From assembly GCF_003254395.2 (NCBI RefSeq), contig NC_037641.1, positions 11,370,501 to 11,434,500 of the forward strand: a stretch of 64,000 bases of DNA, read 5' to 3'. How positions within the stretch are numbered: the stretch's first letter is position 1; the number at the start of each line of letters is the position of its first letter. Of the stretch, positions 51,796-61,925 are shown one piece after another. Made by a program: the position numbers and the translations under genes. A model generated the notes under the pieces. That model made no database searches and was not told the origin of the DNA. It saw only the letters and a program-made list of their open reading frames with translations. Source of the stretch: Apis mellifera (Eukaryota > Arthropoda > Insecta > Hymenoptera > Apidae).

Positions 51796-53976
51796 GTCAG
51801 TTGGACACGCCGATCTTCCTCTTCTCTATCCTCGATCCCACCGCTCTCGATCCGACCACGGGTTCTCCACGGTCGAGAGAGGGGGATCGGTTACGGGGAG
51901 TTACGCGCGTACCGAGATAACGTTCGAGTCGTCCTTCCTTTCGTCCCTTCTCTCGCCGAGAAGGAGAGAGAAATAAGGGCTGGCTCGCAACAATGGGTAT
52001 CGAGCGAAATTTAAGAAAAAGCTGCGACGAGCCTCGGGGCGATCCCCTCCTCCCCTCTTCTTCCCTCGAGGAAGGGAGGGGCGCGACCGCGATGAAAAGA
52101 GGGCGAGGACCCGGTGGCAAGCCGCTAATTCGGATAATCGCGTTCCCGTATTAGGATCCACTCAATTTTTCTGATCTTCCGCCCGGCTGACTTCGATCCT
52201 CGATTACCCAAACAAAAAGAAAGAGAGTAAAGAGAGGGGGAGGGAGAAAAAGGAAAAAAAGGAAGGAAGGAGGGGAGAGGCATCGCGAAAGGGGAGAGGG
52301 AGGCCGAGGGCAAAGAGGCCCCGCGTCGCGTCTGTATATCGCGCAAAGTAAATTATTCGAAAGATCTCGGAAGAGAGACGGACAGAGAGAGAGAGAGAGG
52401 GAAAGGGAACAATCACGCCGGGGGCAATAACAACCCTGTACGCGCGTGGTGAGGGTGGACGGAGTCAGGGACGATGAGGAGAGGGGGGGCAGAGTCGGTT
52501 CCGACGAGGAAACACGAGGTATTTGAATAGGGTCCCGTAACCACCCGGGCATCATGATGCGGAATCCATTTGCAATAAACAACGGAGATTTAGATGGGGC
52601 GGAGGGGGGCGAGTAACAAGGAGAGGAGCATAGGTCGGCGTAACGCCGTCGTCTGAGGTGGGTACTTACTACGCCTCTGAAGGGACTTCGGGGCCGTCGC
52701 GTCTTCGAGTCATGCATTCTATACGAACAGCGCTTCTCATCCTCCCCGTGGAAAACCTCGGCCGAAAATTGTTATGCATACCTGAAAAGGAATCGTAGTC
52801 ACGTTTCGTGAAATGGATAACGAATGATGGAGGGGGGGATAACGGACTCGTCAGTTCGTCTCGGTGAGATCCGTTAGAGGGAAACGGACGTCGTTCGATC
52901 GTCGTCCCCCTTTAAACGGTGGGAGAACGAGCGAGCGAGAACAAAGTCGATCGTCGATAACCGGAATAGAGCGAAGAGAGAATCGCGGCAGCGTTTAATA
53001 AGACGAGGAACGATTTTATCTGTCCCGGCAGGCATCCGATCCAAGGATGGTAGCCACGAGCGCCATGAGCGCCACTGAACGTAATGCAGAGTTTATGCAC
53101 ATCTCTGGCAAGTAAGGAAGGAGCCGTAATTTCCCCGGCGGCCACCGTGGCTCTCGGTGGCGTTACCTGTCCTCCCTCTCCTTTCTTCCTTCGTTTCCCT
53201 TAAACCCTCCATCCGACGTTCTATACTTCTCCCTCTCTCTCTCTCTCTCGTTCTCGCTTTGTCTCCTCTGTATATCTCCTCTGTACTCTCCTCCTCCTCC
53301 TCCTCCCCCTCGAGTATGTACGCGTTACATGCACAAACCACGATTCCTTCGCGTCCATCTATCCAGCATCCGAACCACCAAACGAACGAGTACTACGCGC
53401 TCCGCCACGCTTTAATATTCGCTTGTACGCGATAATTTTACGCAGCAACCGTAACTATCTATCTATCCTGTCCTATCCAGCGCGTTTCCTCCTCGTCTTC
53501 GGGTTCCTCTTCTTTCCTCCCGTCGTTCATTTCCACCCTTATTATTTCCACGCCACCTTCCCCCCTCCCAATTCCACCCCGCGAAACGAGAGAGATTATC
53601 CACCGCGATCTATACACGGACCATTCTTTCACGCGAGTGGGAATCGAGAGAGCGAGCGATTAAACGGCTCGGTTAGAGGCATGTGCGTGCACGAGCATTT
53701 CTGCCGGGGCAGAATCTATTAATGGCCGAGTAGAAACTCTCGACCGTAAAACCGGAACGAAGCGAAGCGGGGAGCAATAAAATGTACATACGTCGACCGG
53801 TTGTAGATTACAAATTCGTCCGCGTTATCTGGACGGAGGATCTCGTTCCTCCTTGTCAAACACGGAGAGGAGGGTTGGAGGAGGTAGGCGCGAGACGCGT
53901 TCGAGAAGAAATATTGCGCGACACGCGGCCTGATTCCCTCCTGATGAAATATTCTCCTCTATATATACATACGTAC

Positions 53977-53977
<1 letters not shown>

Positions 53978-54025
<48 letters not shown>
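53978..54025. repeat. (TA)n microsatellite, 48 nt
   Basis: The longest dinucleotide run in the window, bordered by GTAC/GTAT units. Confidence 0.97.
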
Positions 54026-54029
<4 letters not shown>

Positions 54030-55217
54030 TACGTATACATATCGGATCCCAAACTCGTTGCTCGACTCGATTCCGGTGTACGCACGCACCTGTACACGAG
54101 AGAGGGGCCAGGCTCGCATGCGTCTACCATTAGACGAAAGACAATAACCCCGCGAGAGTGATAAACCGTGACGCGTGTACGCGAGCAATATAGAGGCGAA
54201 AGGAAGCTGACGCGTCGACACGGGAAGCCTGAAAATGTGGTAGCGGAGAGAGGGAGGGGGGCTGGTGGTTTGAAAGCGTCCCTCGCCGCGAATATATCCA
54301 CAAGACACGACGCGGTTTTCCGGCGAACAAGCCAGGAGACTAGAGAAATCGGGAGGGTGAATCGGAGCAAGGGGAAGAACGAAGCGCCGCTTCCACGTAT
54401 GTATATACTCTCTCTCTCTCTCTCTTTCTCTGTCTTTCTATCTCTATCTCTATCTCTATCTCTCCGGTAGTTTGCGTTAGGTTCCTGTCTCGAGAAGAAT
54501 ATCTTCTCTTTGTCTCTTTCTCTCTTCCTTTCCGCGATTACGATTACGAGACCTCTTACGCGGCGCTCGCTGAGCTTGGATTAAATTTTTTTTCTGTCGT
54601 TTCTGTCGCCTAGCCGAGCGAGAAACGAGAATGAATTCGTCGGGGACGAGAGGGAAGAGGAGGCGGTCCGAAAAGCTCGAACGAACGAAGTGGCGTTTCA
54701 ATTGGAAATCGAGGCGAACGGAGCAGTCGAGTAGATCGTTTCCTCTTTATCCACTCCTTTATCCTCTCCCCGTTTTTTCTTTCGCTCTCTCTCCCTCTCT
54801 CTCTCTCTCTCTCGTATATCGCCGCTTTTTGTGTCTCCGCGTTTCTCCATGCACCTCCTCGATTCATACAATTTCACGGTTGGCTTGGCGCTCGAGCGCC
54901 TCTATCTCCTGCCCTCCCCCTCCTCCCCGTCCCCCCTCCTCTGCCCCCGCATCCTTGCATTCCTCCCTCCCTTCCCCCCGCGCTCCGTGTTCCGTTTTAC
55001 ATAAAGATCAGAGCATTAAAAACGCGGCGCTACACGAAATCAACCCCGTGGCCGCTCCTCCACCCCGCGCGCCATCATCTTTTCAGTTCCTGCCTAACGT
55101 CGCTTCTCCCTTCCTCCTCCTCCTCCCACTTTTCCCGCTCCTACCACCGCCGCTGCTCTTTCTTTTCCTCTTCTCGTTCGACTGCTGCCAACAACCCTCG
55201 ACTCCGATCCTCCGGAG

Positions 55218-55268
55218 GAATGGAGGAGGAGGAGGAGGAAGAGGGGGAGGAGGAGGAGGAGGAGGAAT
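55218..55268. repeat. (GGA)n microsatellite, imperfect
   Basis: Two GGA blocks with a short interruption; the opposite strand reads as a CTC/TCC array. Confidence 0.9.
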
Positions 55269-57636
55269 GGAGAGGCATCGGCGCAATTACCGCGGCCGGG
55301 ACACGATCCCTCTCTCACGTGGATGGGTCCCTCCGCGAGGGAACATCGTCGAACCGGCTACGACGTTTGTTTTTCACCGCGCGAGGTCACGATGCCCTTC
55401 TCCTCCTCCTCCTCCCCCCTCTTGGAAATTACTTATTACACGCCGGTGTATTAACTCGCCACTCTTCGGGTATACCAGCCTGTACGGATACGCTCGCTCG
55501 TCCTTCCCTAGCTCGAGATTGCGACGAGGACCGACCCCCTTGCGCCGAGGCGATTAAGCCAAGTTTCTCTTTCTTTCGCGCGAGGCGTGTCAAGTTGTGT
55601 CAATCGACGTTAAAAAATACGATTGGCGGGGAATATGAGGGAGAGCGGAGGGAAGGACGGAGGGCGAAGGACGCGCGTGCACGTGGAATTTCGAGCGTTC
55701 CTTCCCGGGATAGAGAAAAAAACCGATCGATCGAAGCTGCTGCTGCCGCACGTTTCCGATGACGTTGCCACGTCGACCGGCACGATATCGAGATTTTTCG
55801 AGAAAAGGAGAGGAGATATATATATATATATATATATGCCTCTTTTCTTTTTTTCCCCGAGATGCCGCCGGCCGCCAACCGCCTTCCCTCTCTCGTTTTC
55901 TTTTCTTCGTCTCCTCTCCCTGTGAGGAGAAGACGAGTTGGCCTTCTCTCGCGATGCATTGTGCGCCGAGTTAATTACGTGCGGATAAACGCACCGTCAT
56001 ACCGGATACACACAGTATCGAAGAGAGGCTACTCTTCTTTCACCGATCTCGACCGGGCAGGGAGGGATCCCCTCCCCTCCCCCGTTTCGCGCCGCTCGAC
56101 AGCCGAAAAAATCGGGTGCCGGGACGAGGGCACAATGCGAATCGTTTAGAGGCGAGAAAGAGGGGCTGAAATTGTTTTCATTGTTCCCGCGATTTGTCAG
56201 GGTGTGTAATACAGTAGCAAAACTATTAGTCGGTTGATATCCAAGGGACGTACGTTTGCCTCGATCGCGATCGAATCACGGTCCAAATCCACTTCCACTC
56301 CTCCTTCTCCTCCGCTTCTCTCCTTCCCTCCGCTTCTCTCGTTCGGCACCTCGAGGCGAAGAAAAACTTGGACTCGAACAACGAAGTTATCCCCCTCCTC
56401 CTCCCCCTCGTGCCGGGGATAGAAATCTCCGGTCGAACGAGAGGCGGCACACGCGACGCGGTACAACAACCGTTGGCAATCGCGGGTGAAGAAATGGAGG
56501 GGGAGAGGGAGAGGCGAGGAGGCCGTATCTCGAGCAGTTAAATTGTCATTTGGATATCAAAGGGACGAGAAACACCCCGCGCGCGGATAAGGGCGCCAGA
56601 GGTAATTTGGCTCAGTGAAACGCAAACACAGCCCCCTCCCCCCTCTCCCCCCCCTCCTCTCGCTCCGCAGGAATATAACGGCCCTGACGAACGCACGAAT
56701 TCACACCCACGAAACAGCCCTCAGCTATTGTTGCGCAAAGCATAATGGAATCTCGGCCCCAAAGTCTCCGGCCCCCGCGACTCGTGCTACGAATTCTCCG
56801 TCTCCTACGAGTCGGTTAACTCGGATTTAATGGCCTTGCAATTGGATTTTACCATTGCTCGTTTGCCCAAGGAGCCGCCATTTCACGCTTCCCGATTATA
56901 CGCGCGCGCTCCCTCCCTCTCTCTGTCTCTCTTTCTCTCCTCTCGCGGCTAATCCTTTCGAGCAACGACGATCTTTCGCTCGAGGCGCGTCGAGATCCTC
57001 CTCGACCGTTCTTCTTCCAATTCACGTTCCTCCTCGATGAAAACCTCGATCGATGAACTCGGTTTTTCAATTTTCCGCGAGAAAGGGACCTTATCCTTTC
57101 TCTTCTTCCTCTTCTTCTTTTCTCGGAGAAAGGAGCGAGCGGGAGGGAGGGAGAGAGAGGAAGGGTGGGTCGGCTCGGCCACAATCGCGGCGGGCTTAAC
57201 GAAGTAGACCGAAACGAGGATCCCGGCCCGCGGTTAATTCGGCGCGATATCATTAAAGGGACATTTTCCAGTTTTCACCCCTAATCCTTGCGGAATTCAG
57301 TGAGCAAACCCGCGGCCCTTTCACGCCTGCCTTCATCCGTTATCCCTGTCCCGTCCCATCATCTCCTTCCCCCTTCGCCCCCAACCCCCCGCCGCTCGCT
57401 GCTTTTCCACTAATTACCGCTCCGTTTCATCGTTCGCGTTCACGCCTCGATGAATTTCGACGCCTAGATCGGCGTCGCGATCCACGCCCCTCCCCCTCTT
57501 CTTCCTGCCTCCTCCCGAGAGACGAGGAACGCAGCATCGTATTCCCGTATTCCCACGATTCCCGCGATTCACGCACGCACGCACGACGACGACAAGATAA
57601 CCAACGAATTTTCTCTGTTTTTTTTCCCTGTCGCAG

Positions 57637-57723
57637 AATCGCTGGTGCAAGAACTCGAGCTGGAGAGAAAATCGCGGCAGCACCAGGCGGCCGAGAGGGA
57701 CCAAGTCAAGTCTCCTCTTCAAG
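57637..57723 (+). CDS. dac: dachshund exon E7: C-terminal helix, 87 nt
   Basis: The acceptor is CCCTGTCGCAG and the donor CAAG|GTGGGT. The exon is phase 1 at both ends and encodes 29 residues. It reads ESLVQELELERKSRQHQAAE and RDQVKSPLQ, a charged helical stretch that resumes the coiled-coil character after E6. The donor (GTGGGT) is weaker than the other donors of the gene, and the frame stays open past it to TGA at 57828, so read-through or intron retention would make a different C-terminus (see the next entry). Confidence 0.9.
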
Positions 57724-57830
57724 GTGGGTTCGCCGACTCGACCTCCTCGTCGCCGCCCCGCTCGTCCATCTCGGCCAAATACTTGACGTGGATCGAGTCG
57801 AGGTGTAAAAATTACGCGGACCGATTCTGA
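57724..57830 (+). other. dac: Candidate alternative C-terminal extension of E7
   Basis: If the E7 donor is not used, the frame continues for 35 codons: GGFADSTSSSPPRSSISAKY, LTWIESRCKNYADRF, then TGA at 57828-57830. The codons favour G/C at the third position as in the gene's exons. An AATAAA at 57854-57859 and a repeated TTGTGATC stretch follow directly. Together these resemble a complete short terminal exon. No transcript evidence is available here. Confidence 0.4.
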
Positions 57831-58987
57831 GCAAATACCCTTCCACCCGCGTGAATAAAACTCGATCTTGTGATCTTGTGATCATCGGCCGCCAATTTCT
57901 TGCGAACGGCCAACCAAACTTCCTTGGATCTTTAATTAGAAAGTCTCTCGAGGGGGAGGGGGAGGAGAGAGAGAGAGAGAGGAGATTGGGAATCGAGGAG
58001 GGTGCGTTTCTTACGACAACGGCACACGCCGCAGGATTCGAAACTTGGCATCGCCTCGCGCGCAAACTTGCACAAAGTTAGGAGAGGAGAGGAGAGGAGG
58101 CAAAAACGGCGTAACCGGTGCGGCGCGCCATTTCGACGCTCTTTCTCCTTCTCTCTTTTTCTTGCGCCGCTCCTCCTCTCCTCCCCCTCCAACGCCGCTC
58201 CGTAAATAATCGTTTTTCTCCCCGCGAAACCGAGATCCGCCGCGGCTTGCTCCAGCCGCTTAACGAGTGGTCCCCTTAATTGGCTTCCTTAGAGTCTCCG
58301 CTCTTCATCGGTCCAATATAACCGTCCCCTCCTCCCCTTGGGTTAGGCAACGAAATTGGCCAACGATTTCGAGAAATTTCCATCTACCAACTATCGAGGG
58401 CAGGGACACGTTTTTCGAGAGAGTGAAAATTCCTCTCGCTCGCAAGTATTATTCAGATATGAGAAAGAGAGAGAGAGAGGAGAGTAGTAAGAAACGGAGT
58501 TAAATCGAGATCGGTGGACTATTAAGGAGCTCGCTGGTGATTTTCAATCATAAGCGACAGTTGGATAAAAAGTCGAGTGGCGGCTCGGATCACAAAGGCG
58601 CCCTAAGGGCCCCCGATGAGTCGACCGGTCTCGTATCCACGAACGCGATAGGCCTCTCTCTCTCTCTCTCTCCATCTCTCCTTCCCTCTCCCTCCCCCTC
58701 AAATGTTCGTCCACGTCTCAAGAGGGAAGGATAATTAGTGAGCGGCGCCTCTTCCACCCGAACGATCATCGAATCATTCGCTCGGCCTTCCCCACTTATT
58801 CGCGAATCGGTCTCGATCGCTTCTTCACCCGCGAAATCAAATTTCGTAAACCGCGGCGATCCTCCAAGATCGATTTCTACGATCTTCCGATTCCTATATC
58901 TATCCCTACCTATCCTCTTCCACTTCCGTTCTCAACTCTCGCCGTTGGAGACAATCCCGAACTCTTGACCGCCGCTTACTGTTTCAG
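57831..58987 (+). other. Remainder of dac intron 7
   Basis: The full intron is 57724-58987 (phase 1). Beyond the candidate alternative end it holds GA and CT tracts (57960-57985, 58140-58190, 58653-58700) and no other feature. It ends with the acceptor CGCCGCTTACTGTTTCAG. Confidence 0.85.
57854..57859 (+). terminator. Possible intronic poly(A) signal AATAAA
   Basis: The canonical hexamer lies 23 bases after the alternative stop and is followed by a GT-containing repeat (TTGTGATCTTGTGATC, 57868-57883), as expected for a downstream element. Confidence 0.4.
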
Positions 58988-59040
58988 AATCACGGACGGG
59001 TTATTACAAGAACTCGGTTCTGTTCACGAGCGCAACCTAG
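58988..59040 (+). CDS. dac: dachshund exon E8: C-terminal tail and stop
   Basis: The acceptor is TACTGTTTCAG. The exon joins E7 in phase 1 and encodes ESRTGYYKNSVLFTSAT followed by TAG at 59038-59040. Vertebrate DACH proteins also end with a short aromatic/aliphatic tail (GRLYLKTTVMY in DACH1, GGNYYCLEMAQQLYSA in DACH2, from family knowledge), so the tail is plausible. The other frames of this stretch lead into the purine-rich UTR without stopping and make low-complexity peptides. This is the most likely main C-terminus. Confidence 0.85.
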
Positions 59041-59649
59041 AAGAGGAGGGCGGAGGAAGGAAGAAGAGGGGCAGAGCGCGTTCCAGCGAGCAGCCAAAAC
59101 GAGTGAGATCGAGATCGATCGGTGGATGGGAACGCAGCGAGGGGGGAAAGTGTGCGCCCCCGCTGGCCGTCGAGGAAAATCGGCCGAAATCGATCGAAAT
59201 CCACGCGATCGTCCGTGCTCGCGGGGGGGGGGGGGAAGAGGGAGAGAGGGGGAGAGGGAGAGACTCTTCGTCGTGTGATTGTCGCGCGATCCTCGTGGGA
59301 GGAAACGGCCGCGACGTCTAACGATTCGTCGAATATCGAGCGAGTATCGAGGCAAACGTGAAAACGTCCCCCGTGAAGGGAACGTAGTTTCTGAGAATAT
59401 AGAATATACGTTTACGAGAACTCGACGAGGAAGAAGAAGAAGAAGAGGAGAAGGAGAAGTGCGCGCGCGAGAATGAAAATGTCGCGAGTTCGAAGAGGAA
59501 CGAATGGATCGTTCGAGAAGAAGCCTCGATCGAGGTGCCACGCGATGGACGCGATTTCGATCAACCGAGCGGAGAGGCGGTCGACTTTGGGGTCGAGATG
59601 GAGACACATATCAATGAGAAAAAAACACGAGGCGATGTAAAGCGTGTAT

Positions 59650-59651
59650 TC

Positions 59652-59682
<31 letters not shown>

Positions 59683-59706
59683 GTTCTTTTCTTTTCTTTT
59701 CTTTTC
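59650..59706. repeat. (TTTC)n / (TTTTC)n microsatellite in the 3' UTR
   Basis: About nine TTTC units followed by TTTTC units; a strong pyrimidine tract in the transcript. Confidence 0.93.
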
Positions 59707-60888
59707 CTCCCCCGAGTATTCGTTCCAGGAAATGGCGTCACGCCGGCCCAGTTCGATGGTGAGAAACCTTCCCGTTCGTCGGGAAACGAATGCCACACCA
59801 CGTTATATACCGCGTGTATGTGTATATCGATTTACCCAGGGACGAAAAAAGAAAAAGAAAAAAAAAGTCGAAAGATCCGCGCGTCGCTTTCGCGTTTTTC
59901 TTCCCTCTTTTTTTCCTTTTTTCCTTTTTTCTCTTTTTCTTTTTTTCTTTTTTCTCCCCCTCATCGAAGCGTAATAATATTCCTAACGCGAAAGTTGATT
60001 CTTTGCGATTCACCGACGATTCATGCGACGATTATTATTATTCATCGGCGTGGCGAAAAAGGAAAAAAAAGAAAAAAAAAAGAAATATATTTCTAAAGAC
60101 TGCTTGAGAGTGCGTGCGCGCGTGCATGCGTTCCTAGAGGTACCTATCTCCTAATTATCGACCGACTTCAATTAGATAATCGTGATTAAGCTGTACGGAC
60201 GATCGGGCGCAAACCCTCTCGGTTTCGAGTATTATTATCATTATTAATATTAAAATATTATTTTACCCGAGGGCGGTGTGCCAGGCTCGAAGGCTCGATC
60301 GTCGACGGTCGTCGGGGGAGGGGGGAGGGGGAGAGGGACGGGGAGGGAGGGGCTCGAGTTGGAGAGGAGAGGGAGCGGCAAGTGGAAGAAAACGCACGGT
60401 TTTTCGAGACGACGCGGTCTCGTCGACCGATTTCAACTTTCCTCGTTCGAAACAGCGAGAGAGAGACAGAGAGACCCGTTTATATACACCAGAGTCGGGA
60501 TTCGACGAGCCGCGACTCGATTTATCCTGTACCATATAGAAAGAGGGGAGGGGGGGAAAGATTGCGTGAATGATGATGAGAGAAAGAGAGAGAGCGAGAG
60601 AGAGAAAAAGAGAGACTTTTGAAGAGAAAGAACGTGAGAAGAAGACGATTCGAAGGGCGAGGGCGAAGCTGAATTAGCGATTTAGGACGATAGAATATAC
60701 GCTTCGACTCGATGGAAGGAATCGAGCGATAAACCGAGTGTGCGCGTGCGAGAGAGAGAGAATGAGTGAGAGAGAGAGAGGGAGAAAGCGGAGGACGATG
60801 GAAAGAAGAAGAAAAAAAAACGATTAATTCTTGGATGCGTTTTGAGAAAAAAAAAAAAAAAAAAGAATCGTAACACCTTATTTATATA

Positions 60889-60894
60889 AATAAA
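60889..60894 (+). terminator. dac: Proximal poly(A) signal AATAAA
   Basis: The hexamer sits in TATATAAATAAACTTAG. A downstream TGCATATTGCGTGTGTCCC (about 60926) provides a GT-rich element, and a block of G-runs follows at 61032-61057. Confidence 0.6.
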
Positions 60895-61031
60895 CTTAGT
60901 TACTACCGTCGACAAGTAAGGCTAATGCATATTGCGTGTGTCCCGCGTTTGCGTTGATCGGCCGCAGCTCGGCGAAATATTTCCTAGGTGGGACGTGGAC
61001 GAAAACACGCGCGGTCCGAGGGAAAGGAGAA

Positions 61032-61057
61032 GGGGGAGGGAGGGAGGGGGGAGGGGG
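61032..61057 (+). other. G-run block downstream of the proximal poly(A) signal
   Basis: Consecutive runs of three to six G separated by single A bases, about 140 bases past the proximal AATAAA. Such GGGGGAGGGG-type (MAZ-like) elements are known to pause polymerase and help 3' end formation. Its role here is inference. Confidence 0.4.
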
Positions 61058-61297
61058 CGCCCGAGAATCGAACCGCGACCAATATATTTCCCCGAGGCCG
61101 ATCCCCGTATTTAAGATCCATGTACAAAGTCTTTTGCCCGTAAGGTTCTTGTGTTGTAAAGTTCACATAATCATAGTGTCTAGATCGTACGTACCGGCTA
61201 AAGCCCGTTAAGACGATGCTACACGTAGTGAAACGAGAATTTAACCACCGATAGCTCATCTGTATTTGCCATCGCCGCTACCAGAGATCGGTCGACC

Positions 61298-61351
61298 GAT
61301 CGATCGATCGATCGATTCGTACGAACAAACGAACGAACGAACGAACGAACA
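61298..61351. repeat. (ATCG)n and (GAAC)n microsatellites
   Basis: ATCG units at 61298-61316 followed by GAAC units at 61322-61351. Confidence 0.93.
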
Positions 61352-61417
61352 AATTCGGGGTTCGAAATTTTTGTCCCGCGGTCGAGAATCGCCGGCTCGA
61401 GGACTCGATTCGAAGGG

Positions 61418-61455
61418 AAAGAAAAGAAAAGAAAAGAAAAGAAAAGAAAAGAAAA
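61418..61455. repeat. (GAAAA)n microsatellite
   Basis: Seven GAAAA units in the distal part of the 3' UTR. Confidence 0.95.
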
Positions 61456-61902
61456 CATTGTCGCACGTGCGAGTCGAGAGAACGAGAAATACGTGGTTGT
61501 CTCGCTGCTCGAGGATGACGGAAAAAAAAAAGAAAGGAAAAACGAAAGAAGGTTCGACGATCGGCGATTCTCGATCGGCGAGATCGGGTTGAATTCATTC
61601 GCGAGAGAAGCGAGAGAGAGAGAGAAAGAGAGAGAGCAAGAAAAAAAAATAAGAATAATAATAATAATAACGATATACGCAGGAAACGGGGTGGGTATAC
61701 GGGGCGGGTTGCGTACAGGGGAAAAAAACTCGTGGGTCGGGGGGTCGGGTGGGGAAAAAAAAAAAACCAGTATCACCGCACTACTGTGTAATACGTGATG
61801 ACGACGAGCGATGACGATTTCGCGATCGGACTTATACAATCTAGTATCGAGGCAAAAAAAAAAAAAAAGTGTATTCATTGTAATTCAGCATTATTACCTA
61901 TA

Positions 61903-61908
61903 AATAAA
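61903..61908 (+). terminator. dac: Distal poly(A) signal AATAAA
   Basis: The signal sits in CTATAAATAAATAGTTGTTATTG, followed by an A run (61922-61936) and a GTGTGG element. The AT-rich context and TTGTTATTG downstream fit a functional site. The genomic A run can also cause internal priming in cDNA data. Confidence 0.6.
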
Positions 61909-61925
61909 TAGTTGTTATTGTAAAA

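Larger units (their letters stand above)
51796..57636 (+). other. dac intron 6 (5.8 kb)
   Basis: Phase-1 intron containing a 48-nt (TA)n run at 53978-54025, CT and ATCT repeats at 54405-54462, (GGA)n near 55218-55268 and a (TA)n near 55816-55838. A repeat-poor piece lies near 52720-52860. Open frames on both strands are low complexity. The T-rich acceptor (CTGTTTTTTTTCCCTGTCGCAG) closes it. Confidence 0.88.
1..61925 (+). other. dac: dachshund (dac) gene, 3' portion (gene-level entry)
   Basis: This entry covers the part of dac in the window; the gene starts left of position 1. Eight exons spliced GT-AG give a continuous reading frame of about 365 residues plus stop. The identification rests on the C-terminal DachBox-C: E3 reads STETLLRNIQGLLKVAADNA, E4 AELKMDVLREREVKDSLERQ and E5 YQKRLKKERRARKRLQEQ. 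These follow vertebrate DACH1/DACH2 nearly residue for residue (IQGLLKVA.DNAR, ELKMDFLRERE, QKRLKKEKK.KRKLQE, recalled from the family). Dachshund is a nuclear cofactor acting with Eya and Sine oculis in eye specification and is required in leg and brain development. DachBox-N, the DNA-binding Ski/Sno-like domain, is absent from the window and should lie upstream. All introns from E1/E2 onward are phase 1. Confidence 0.95.
59041..61925 (+). other. dac: dac 3' untranslated region
   Basis: This is the stretch from the stop codon to the distal poly(A) signal. It is purine-rich, with long G, A and GA tracts, a (TTTC)n array at 59650-59706, A/T-rich tracts at 59826-60090, and microsatellites at 61298-61351 and 61418-61455. 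A TGTGAT (K-box-like) hexamer sits at 59274-59279. Two poly(A) signals allow a 1.9 kb or 2.9 kb UTR. Long UTRs are common in developmental regulators. The extent is inferred from signals only. Confidence 0.65.

Noticed and set aside
51796..51920. Read-through of the E6 donor to a stop at 51918
   Set aside because: It stays open for about 41 codons, but no poly(A) signal follows and the composition drifts to the Arg/Ser noise of the intron.
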